A stretch of DNA of 64,000 nucleotides. It comes from Acidimicrobiales bacterium. Its GTDB lineage: Bacteria; Actinomycetota; Acidimicrobiia; Acidimicrobiales; Iamiaceae. Positions within the stretch are counted from its first letter, which is position 1. Each line of letters starts with the position of its first letter. Of this stretch, positions 53,634 to 61,218 are shown one piece after another. The stretch spans positions 51,698-115,697 of the forward strand of contig JAUJOW010000003.1 of the NCBI GenBank assembly GCA_030447445.1, given 5' to 3'. The notes under the pieces are model-generated. The model did no database searches, was not told where the DNA came from, and was given only the letters and a program-made list of their open reading frames with translations. Made by a program: the position numbers and the translations under genes.

Positions 53634-55502
53634 ATGCGCCAGTCCCCCCACATGATGTTCGGGTCCGACCCGTCGGCCGTCGCCGGCAACCGCCTCGGGG
53701 CCGACCTCGTGCGCCGGGTGTGGGCCTTCGCCCGCCCGTACCGGGCCCGCACCGTGGGGTTCCTCGCCGTCATCGTGGCGGCGGCCGTCGTCAGCCTGGC
53801 CCCACCCCTGCTGATCCGCCGCATCATCGACGAGGCCCTGCCCCAGGGTGACGAGGGCCTCGTCACGCTCCTGGCCGGGCTGATGATCGTCGCCGCCCTC
53901 GCCATCGCCGGGCTCTCGCTCGTCGAGCGCTACCTCTCGTCCACCATCGGCGAGGGCCTGATCTATGACCTGCGGGCGGCCCTGTTCGACCACGTGCAGC
54001 GACTCCCCGTCGCCTTCTTCACCCGTACCCAGACCGGTGCCCTGATCAGCCGCATGAACAACGACGTGATCGGGGCCCAGCGAGCGGTCACCCAGACCCT
54101 CGGCGCCGTCGTGTCGAACGTCGTGGTGCTGTCCACCACCCTCGTGGCCATGGCCGTCCTCGAGTGGCGTCTCACCCTCCTCGCCCTGGTGCTGCTCCCG
54201 GTCTTCATCATCCCGGCCAAACGGGTGGGCCGCCGGCTCCAGGCCATCACCCGCGAGTCCTTCGACCTGAACGCGTCGATGAACACGACGATGACCGAGC
54301 GGTTCAACATCTCCGGGGCGCTGTTGGTGAAGCTGTTCGGCCGCCATGACGACGAGAGCCGGGAGTTCACCGGCCGGGCCGCCCGGGTGCGGGACATCGG
54401 GGTGCGCAGCGCCATGTACGGCCGCACCTTCCTCACCGCGCTCACCCTCGTCGGGGCGGTCGGCACCGCCGTCATCTATCTGGTCGGGGGGCGGCTCGTC
54501 CTGTCGGGCGCGATCACCCTCGGCACCCTCGTGGCTCTCGGCACCTACGTCACCCAGATCTACGCACCGCTGACCCAGCTGACCAATGCCCGGGTCGACC
54601 TCATGACGGCGTTCGTGTCCTTCGACCGGGTCTTCGAGGTGCTCGACACCGGCAACGCCATCGCCGACCGCCCGGGTGCGGTCGACCTCGTCGCTCCCGC
54701 CGGACGCATCGAGTTCGACCACGTGTGGTTCCGCTACCCCGCCGCCAGCGAGGTGTCGCTGGCCTCCCTCGAAGCCGACGTGAGCGCGGCGCTGTCCGAG
54801 GAACCGTCAGCGCCCGTGCTGCGCGGCGTCGACGTCCCCATCGAGCCCGGCCAGCTCATCGCGCTCGTCGGCCCGTCGGGGGCGGGCAAGACGACGATGA
54901 GCTCGCTGGTTCCCCGGCTCTACGACGTCACCGACGGGGCAGTGCGGGTCGACGGGGTCGATGTGCGCGACCTGACCCAGGAGTCGCTGCGGGCGGCCAT
55001 CGGCGTGGTGAGCCAGGACCCACACCTCTTCCACGAGACCGTGGCCGCGAACCTGCGCTACCCCCGGCCCGGGGCCTCCATGGCCGAGTTGCAGGAGGCG
55101 TGCCGTGCCGCCCGCATCCACGACGTGCTGATCGGGCTTCCCGACGGGTACGACACCGTGGTCGGCGAGCGGGGCCACCGGCTCTCGGGGGGCGAGAAGC
55201 AGCGCCTGGCCATCGCCCGGATGCTGCTGAAGGACCCGGCCATCGTCATCCTCGACGAGGCCACCAGCCACCTCGACTCCGAGAACGAGGCGCAGGTGCA
55301 GGAGGCGTTGGCCGAGTCGCTGGCCGGGCGCACCTCGATCGTGATCGCCCACCGGCTGTCGACCATCACCGCCGCCGACCAGATCCTCGTCCTGGACGAG
55401 GGCCGCATCGTCGAACGGGGCAGTCACGACAAGCTGCTCGTCGACGGTGGCCTCTACGCCGAGCTCTACCACACCCTCCTGCGCACCGAACCGGTCTCTT
55501 GA
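53634..55502 (+). CDS. ABC exporter (fused permease/ATPase)
   Basis: TM domain plus Walker A LVGPSGAGKTTMSSL, signature LSGGEKQRLAIARMLL, Walker B AIVILDEATSHLDSE. Confidence 0.95.
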   Translation: MRQSPHMMFGSDPSAVAGNRLGADLVRRVWAFARPYRARTVGFLAVIVAAAVVSLAPPLLIRRIIDEALPQGDEGLVTLLAGLMIVAALAIAGLSLVERYLSSTIGEGLIYDLRAALFDHVQRLPVAFFTRTQTGALISRMNNDVIGAQRAVTQTLGAVVSNVVVLSTTLVAMAVLEWRLTLLALVLLPVFIIPAKRVGRRLQAITRESFDLNASMNTTMTERFNISGALLVKLFGRHDDESREFTGRAARVRDIGVRSAMYGRTFLTALTLVGAVGTAVIYLVGGRLVLSGAITLGTLVALGTYVTQIYAPLTQLTNARVDLMTAFVSFDRVFEVLDTGNAIADRPGAVDLVAPAGRIEFDHVWFRYPAASEVSLASLEADVSAALSEEPSAPVLRGVDVPIEPGQLIALVGPSGAGKTTMSSLVPRLYDVTDGAVRVDGVDVRDLTQESLRAAIGVVSQDPHLFHETVAANLRYPRPGASMAELQEACRAARIHDVLIGLPDGYDTVVGERGHRLSGGEKQRLAIARMLLKDPAIVILDEATSHLDSENEAQVQEALAESLAGRTSIVIAHRLSTITAADQILVLDEGRIVERGSHDKLLVDGGLYAELYHTLLRTEPVS

Positions 55503-55505
55503 CGT

Positions 55506-55865
55506 CTAGGACACCACACGGAGGCGGCCGACGTCGCCCCGGCCGGGCGGCCCACCGATGACAGACTCGAGCGCCCGGGTCGTCGGGGTGTCGCCCCTAT
55601 GCGGCTCGGAGGTAGGCGAGCGACTCCGGGGCCGCTCCCAGTCCGGGTGGACCTGGCGGGCGAACCGGCCCATGAAGGTGAACCAGACCGTGTTCCGGCG
55701 CTCGACCGGAACGACGCCGAAGTCGGTGACCAGGCGGGTGAACGCATCCTTCCAGGCGAGCACGTCGAGCCGCCGCCCGATCACCAAGGCGGGGATCGCA
55801 GCGAGTAGTCGACGCTCAGCCCCGGCGAGGTCGGCGAGCTCCTGCGGCCGTAGCCCTGGGATCCG
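55506..55865 (-). CDS. Hypothetical protein, possibly truncated
   Basis: RPQELADLAGAERRLLAAIPALVIGRRLDVLAWKDAFTRLVTDFGVVPVERRNTVWFTFMGRFARQVHPDWE; boundaries uncertain. Confidence 0.35.
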   Translation of the reverse strand, partial: RIPGLRPQELADLAGAERRLLAAIPALVIGRRLDVLAWKDAFTRLVTDFGVVPVERRNTVWFTFMGRFARQVHPDWERPRSRSPTSEPHRGDTPTTRALESVIGGPPGRGDVGRLRVVS

Positions 55866-55970
55866 ACGGTGCGGGAGGACGGCCGACCCCAGGTCGCGCC
55901 GATGTGGCTCTCCTGGGACGGACAGCGACTCCGCTTCACCCACACCTCCACTCGCTCCCCTCACACCGGT
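55866..55970 (+). pseudogene. N-terminal fragment of an F420/FMN PPOX-type protein
   Basis: TVREDGRPQVAPMWLSWDGQRLRFTHTSTRS then unrelated sequence. Confidence 0.7.
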
Positions 55971-55990
55971 ATGGACGGCTTGGACTTTGA

Positions 55991-57231
55991 GTGTCACACC
56001 CCCTGTTTATGCTCGTGGCAGATCCTATGGAATGCCTTGTCTCTCATCTCCGAGAAGCGGTCGACGACCTGCAGTTGATCGACGTCGACGGTCTGTGCGA
56101 TGAGGACCTGTCGGGTCTGTTGGTGGACCTGCACACCCAGTCGGCCCGGCTAGACGCGGTCCGGGTGGAGCTGACCGGGGCCTGGGATGCCCGGCGGGCC
56201 TGGTCGACGGATGGGGCCAAGTCGGCGGCGGCCTGGTTGGCTCATCGCACCCACCAGCCCCGGGGGCCCTGAACGGCGAGGTGCGCCTGGCCCGCCGACT
56301 CCGTGGGATGCCGGCCACCGCCGCTGCCCTGGCCGCTGGTGACATCTCCGCCGACCACGCCGACCGCCTGGCCCGGGCTAACCGGCCTGGCCTGGAGGCG
56401 GCCTTCGCCCGCGACGAGGAGATGCTGGTCGGTCATGCCACCGAGTTGGGGTGGTCCGATTTTGCTCGGGCGGTGGCCTATTGGGAGCAACTGGCTGCCC
56501 CCGACGAGACCGAAGCGGACGCCGAGTCCCAGCGTGCTGCCCGGCGGGCTCACTGCTCGGAGACCCTGGAGGGCACCTGGGTCCTCGACGCCCTCTTGGA
56601 CCCTGTTGGTGGAGCCATCTTGAACGAGACGCTCACCGGGATCGAAGCTGAGCTGTTCGCCTCTGACTGGGCCACCGCCAAAGTCGTCCACGGCGACGAC
56701 GTCACCGTGGACAAGCTGGCCCGTACCCCGGCCCAGCGGCGGGCCGACGCCTTGGTGGAGATGGCCACCCGGGCCCGCACCGCCCCCACCGACGGGTGCC
56801 GGCCCCGACCGTTGATCACCGCCCTGGTCGACTACCCCACCCTCACCGGCCGGGTGTGTGAGCTGGCCAACGGCACCATCGTGGCCCCCGGCACCCTGGC
56901 CGGCCTGCTCAGTGAGGCCGACATCGAGCGCATCGTGTTCAGCGGGCCATCCCGGGTCATCGACGTCGGCCGACGGACCCGGTTCTTCACCGGGGCCCTG
57001 CGCCGGGCCATCCAGGTCCGGGACCGGCACTGCACCTGGCCAGGCTGCGATGTCCCTGCGCAGCGGTGCGAGGTCGACCACGTGATCCCCTACACCGACG
57101 GCGGGGAGACGGCCCAGGACAACGGTCGCCTCCTCTGTCCCTACCACCACCGCCACGGCCACCGACGAACCAGAGCGGACCCGACCGCGCAAGACTCCCA
57201 CCACCCACCCGACAACACCCCGACCCAATGA
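55991..57231 (+). pseudogene. DUF222/HNH endonuclease (second copy), one apparent frameshift at ~56265
   Basis: LDAVRVELTGAWDARRAWSTDGAKSAAAWLAHRTHQPRG / ALNGEVRLARRLRGMPATAAALAAGDISADHADRLAR; HNH HCTWPGCDVPAQRCEVDHVIPYTDGGETAQDNGRLLCPYHHRHGHR. Confidence 0.85.
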
Positions 57232-57245
57232 AGGCGGAGACCCCA

Positions 57246-57560
57246 CTAGACGACGGTCTCGTCGAGGGGAAGGAGGCCTCGCTCCGCCAGCCCTCCGGTG
57301 CGACGGCCGTGGCGTTGGGGACGCGTGGGAACCCGGCGAACCGCTCGGGGCGCACGACGAGGACGACCCGTTCGGCTCGGTCCGGGAACGTCTCGAGGTG
57401 GAGCCCGTAGCGGTCGGCAGGGAGGTCGAAGAAGACCCCCTCGAGACCGGGGTCGATCCGCTCGACGGCGCCTCGCACCTCGACGTAGCGATACGGCTGG
57501 TCCGGGTCCTGCACCGCCACCGACACCTGGGCTCGGCCGCCACCTGCCGGCACCGTGGCG
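57246..57560 (-). pseudogene. C-terminal fragment of an F420/FMN PPOX-type protein
   Basis: VSVAVQDPDQPYRYVEVRGAVERIDPGLEGVFFDLPADRYGLHLETFPDRAERVVLVVRPERFAGFP; lacks the N-terminal half. Confidence 0.7.
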
Positions 57561-57627
57561 GGGACATGGCCTCCACGGCGCTGTCGACGGGCCCGGCGAC
57601 GACTGCGGTAGGGTACCCCCCGATCCT

Positions 57628-57903
57628 ATGAGGGGCTACGACGACACCAGGGACGACCACCTCCTCCGCTTGCGCCGCATCGAGGGTCAGGTCCGGGGGC
57701 TCCAGCGCATGATCGACGAGGACACGTACTGCATCGACGTGCTCACCCAGATCGCGTCGGTCACGAAGGCCCTGCAGAAGGTGGGCCTGAACCTGCTCGA
57801 CGAGCACGTGCGCCACTGCGTGGTGGAGGCGGCGGCGGCCGGCGAGGGCGATGCCAAGGTCCACGAGGCGGTCGACGCCGTGGCCCGCATGCTCCGCACC
57901 TAG
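57628..57903 (+). CDS. CsoR/FrmR-family metal-sensing repressor
   Basis: LLRLRRIEGQVRGLQRMIDEDTYCIDVLTQIASVTKALQKVGLNLLDEHVRHCV; Cys/His/Cys ligand pattern C-x..-H-x3-C. Confidence 0.93.
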   Translation: MRGYDDTRDDHLLRLRRIEGQVRGLQRMIDEDTYCIDVLTQIASVTKALQKVGLNLLDEHVRHCVVEAAAAGEGDAKVHEAVDAVARMLRT

Positions 57904-57913
57904 CTGTAGCGCC

Positions 57914-59410
57914 TCAGGCGGCCGTCGGGCACCGGTGCGGATCGGCCTGGAGCGGCGTGCCGTCGACGTTGCAGTGCACACGGCGGGCGGTGCGCCTGGC
58001 CTGCGCATGGGGGGCGAGGCCCATGAAGGCCAGCGGCCCCGCCGCCGCCGCCAGACAGGCGGCGATGACAAGGGCCAGCCGGTAGGAGTCGATCACCTCC
58101 GCTGGGCTCGTCGCCGCCGACAGCCCCGCGACCACCGGGACGACGGCGAGCGCGGTCAGGCTGGCCGCCCGGGCGATGGCGTTGTTCACCCCCGACGCCA
58201 CGCTCACGTGGTCGGGATCAGCGGCGCCCATCACCGTGGCGGTGAGCGGCGCCACGAAGGTGACCAGCCCGAGGCCGAACACGACGGCGCCGGGCAGCAC
58301 GTCGCTGGCCCACGAGGCGTCGGCCCCGATCCGGGCCAGCAGGAGCAGGCCGGCCCCGGCCAGCAGGGGGCCGACGGTGAGCTGGGTCCGGGGGCCGATC
58401 CGTTGGGCGAGCGAACCTGATGCGGCGGACAGCGTCAGCAGGAGCACCGTCGCCGGCAACAGGGCCAGGCCGGCCTGGACGGCCGACCAACCGGTCGCCA
58501 CCTGCAGCTCGTAGGCGACGAGGAAGAACGACAGGCCCAGCGCGCCGTAGAGGAGCACCGTCGCCAGGTTGACGACGGTGAACGTGCGGTCGTGGAACAA
58601 CGCCGGCGGCACGAGCGGATCGTGGGCGTGGCGCATGCGCCATACGAAGGCGGCGATGGCAGCGAGGGCGACAGCTCCTGTCGAGACGACCGCGGTGTCG
58701 GTCCAACCGCGCGGTCCTGCTTCGATCAGCGCCCAGGTGCTGGCGCCCAGACCCACGACGGCGAGGCCGGCACCGGCGGCGTCGAGGCCTCGAGCGGCGT
58801 GCGGGTCGCGGGTCTCGGGCACGGCGGCGTGGGTGCAGGCGATGGCGACCGCGGCCACGGGCACGTTGATGAGGAACGCCCATCGCCATCCCGGTCCCTC
58901 GACGAGCCCGCCGCCCACGAAGGGTCCGATGGCTCCAGCCACGCCGCCCAACCCCGACCACGCACCGACGGCGGCGGCACGGTCGGACGAGCGGAAGCTG
59001 GCCTGCAGGATGGCGAGGCTCCCGGGTGTGAGGAGCGCTCCCCCCACGCCTTGGAGGACCCGTGCCACGACGAGCACCTCGATGTTGGGGGCGGCTCCGC
59101 AGAGCAACGACGCGGCTGCGAACCACACCGTGCCGATGACGAAGACCTTCCGCCGCCCGAACCGGTCACCGAGCGCACCTCCGAGCAGGATGAGCGACGC
59201 CAGCGCGAGCAGGTACCCGGTGAGCACCCATTGCAACGCGGGGAGGCTCGCGTCGAGGTCCGTTCCGATGCGGGGCAGCGCCACGTTGACCACGGTGGCG
59301 TCGAGGCTGGCCATGGCGCTGGCCGCCACCGTGGCCACGAGCGCCACCCGTCCCATCGGCGATCGCAGCGCCAGGCCCTCACCGGCCTCGGCGACGGCGG
59401 TGAGGGTCAT
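57914..59410 (-). CDS. MFS transporter, EmrB/QacA (DHA2) family
   Basis: ATVVNVALPRIGTDLDASLPALQWVLTGYLLALASLILLGGALGDRFGRRKVFVIG; about 14 TM segments. Confidence 0.93.
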   Translation of the reverse strand: MTLTAVAEAGEGLALRSPMGRVALVATVAASAMASLDATVVNVALPRIGTDLDASLPALQWVLTGYLLALASLILLGGALGDRFGRRKVFVIGTVWFAAASLLCGAAPNIEVLVVARVLQGVGGALLTPGSLAILQASFRSSDRAAAVGAWSGLGGVAGAIGPFVGGGLVEGPGWRWAFLINVPVAAVAIACTHAAVPETRDPHAARGLDAAGAGLAVVGLGASTWALIEAGPRGWTDTAVVSTGAVALAAIAAFVWRMRHAHDPLVPPALFHDRTFTVVNLATVLLYGALGLSFFLVAYELQVATGWSAVQAGLALLPATVLLLTLSAASGSLAQRIGPRTQLTVGPLLAGAGLLLLARIGADASWASDVLPGAVVFGLGLVTFVAPLTATVMGAADPDHVSVASGVNNAIARAASLTALAVVPVVAGLSAATSPAEVIDSYRLALVIAACLAAAAGPLAFMGLAPHAQARRTARRVHCNVDGTPLQADPHRCPTAA

Positions 59411-61155
59411 CGCCGATTCGGACGGCGAAGCTGGGATGCGGCCGTGGCCGGGTCGGCGATCAGCTCGACGCCGGCGGCCGACAGCCGGCCGGGACGGGCG
59501 GCGTCGAGCAGGTCGCCGCACCGGGCCGGCGGGCCGGCGATGGCGGCGGTGTCGGAGGCTCGTCCCAGCTCCAGAACCTCGTCGAGGAGGGCCCGGGCGT
59601 CGCCGTCGAGCAAGCCCAGGTCGTCGGACACGAGGGCCATGCCGCCGCACACGCCCACGGTGTGGGCCCAGGTCCGCACGGCGTCGGCCTCCAGCCGGGT
59701 GTCGGTCCTGCGCAGCATGAGGCAGTCGGGATCGTTGAGCCACAGGCGCCGGTGCAGGAAGGACCGGGTGAGCGTGTTGGTGAAGGCGTTGGCCGTGGCC
59801 GGTTCGCCGCCGGCGTAGGGGCCGGGAAGGTGCTGGCCCTCCTGCAGGTGCCACCACGGCGCCACGTCGGCCCCGATGCGCATGCCGTCGACCACGCCGA
59901 CCACCGCCCCGAGCGGCGCTCCGCACCCGAGGACGAACGCATCCTCGCCGGCCCCCCTTCGGACGGCGTCGTAGCCGGCCCGGACCCGTTGGGCCGGCGT
60001 CATGGTGGGGTCGTGGTACACGCCGTCGGCGGCGGGGGCGTAGGTGAAGTCGAGCTTCAGGTAGGTGAACCCGGCGCCGACGAGCGCCCGGGCCACCCGC
60101 TCGAGGTGGTCGAGCACCTCGGGGTGGGAGGTGTCCAGGGTGAGTGTCTCGCCTCCCCACACCGGGTGCCACATGCCGACGAGCGGGGCCACCCCGTCCC
60201 GGTAGCGGGCGATCCAGCCCGGGTTGGCGGTGGCCACGATGGCGTCGGGCCGGGCGAGGAAGGGGGCGATCCAGATGCCGGGGCGGCGACCGGCGGCGGC
60301 GATGGCGTCGGCGAGCTCGTCGAGGTCCGAGGAGAACTTGCCGTTGGTCCCCAGCCAGTCCCCGATGGCGGGTTGGTACCCGTCGTCGAGCTGGAACACC
60401 TCGAAGGGCCAGTCGGCGGCGTGGGCGAGGTTGGCCCGCAGGTCGCCCTCGGTGACATAGCCGAAGTAGTGGTACCAGGAGCACCAACCGACCTGGTAGT
60501 GCCCGTCGATGCGAGCGTTCTCGACCGTGCCGTAGGCGGCCGCCCACGCCTCGAGGAGCGGCCCCTGATCGGCGCCGCTGGCCACCACCACCGGGTGCAG
60601 GGAACGTTCCTCGCCCGGCGCGAGCGTGGCTCCACCGAGGAAGGCCTCGGCGGCCAGCTCGGCGCGGCCCTCGCCGTCACCGTCGTGGAGCCGCAGCGTG
60701 CCGTCGTGGCGGTGGCCGCCCTCGAAGCCCACGAGCACCCGGACGGGTCCGCCGTCGGCCAGGACGGTCACCATCTCCGAGCGCAGCTCACCCGGTGCCA
60801 CGGGCTCCTCGTCGGCGTGGTGGGTGGAGCGCACCAGCCGGGGTACTCCGCCGGCCTCGGAGGGGTCGCGGTCGAGGCCGAGGGTGGCCACCGCCGACGG
60901 CGACCAGGACTGGTAGCCGTTGCGGAAGAGACGCAGCGGGCCGACCACGCCGGTCACCGCGAACACCAGCCGGACGGCGCGCACAGGGACGGGCCGGTCA
61001 CCGCGGTTGGCCACGGTCCACGTGAACCGGTCAGCGCCGGTCGACGGTTGGACGGTGATCACCAGCCTGCCGGCGGTGACGGCACCGGAGCCGTCGAGCG
61101 GCATGCGGCCGCCGGAGGCTCCGACCACGTCCACGCGGACCGGGTCCAGGCGCAC
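59407..61155 (-). CDS. Alpha-galactosidase (GH36)
   Basis: GWCSWYHYFGYVTEGDLRANLAHAADWPFEVFQLDDGYQPAIGDWL; TYLKLDFTYAP nucleophile region; GMRIGADVAPWW acid/base region. Confidence 0.92.
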   Translation of the reverse strand: MRLDPVRVDVVGASGGRMPLDGSGAVTAGRLVITVQPSTGADRFTWTVANRGDRPVPVRAVRLVFAVTGVVGPLRLFRNGYQSWSPSAVATLGLDRDPSEAGGVPRLVRSTHHADEEPVAPGELRSEMVTVLADGGPVRVLVGFEGGHRHDGTLRLHDGDGEGRAELAAEAFLGGATLAPGEERSLHPVVVASGADQGPLLEAWAAAYGTVENARIDGHYQVGWCSWYHYFGYVTEGDLRANLAHAADWPFEVFQLDDGYQPAIGDWLGTNGKFSSDLDELADAIAAAGRRPGIWIAPFLARPDAIVATANPGWIARYRDGVAPLVGMWHPVWGGETLTLDTSHPEVLDHLERVARALVGAGFTYLKLDFTYAPAADGVYHDPTMTPAQRVRAGYDAVRRGAGEDAFVLGCGAPLGAVVGVVDGMRIGADVAPWWHLQEGQHLPGPYAGGEPATANAFTNTLTRSFLHRRLWLNDPDCLMLRRTDTRLEADAVRTWAHTVGVCGGMALVSDDLGLLDGDARALLDEVLELGRASDTAAIAGPPARCGDLLDAARPGRLSAAGVELIADPATAASQLRRPNRR

Positions 61156-61218
61156 CAGGCGGACGCTACCTCCGGCCCCATCGGTCCGGCGCCACCGGTC
61201 CGGTCAGCGCAGGTCGGT

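Noticed and set aside
53064-54722. 552-aa minus ORF opposite the ABC transporter
   Set aside because: Asp/Gly/His-rich shadow; only the C-terminal part from about 53540 has plausible protein composition
57605-57640. GGGTACCC palindrome plus C-tract before the CsoR-like gene as an operator
   Set aside because: Suggestive, but not a clear match to the usual G/C-tract CsoR/FrmR operator; needs footprinting
57914-60547. 877-aa minus ORF fusing an alpha-galactosidase-region shadow to the MFS transporter
   Set aside because: N-terminal ~380 aa is Arg/Pro shadow sequence; a good ATG at 59410 starts the transporter
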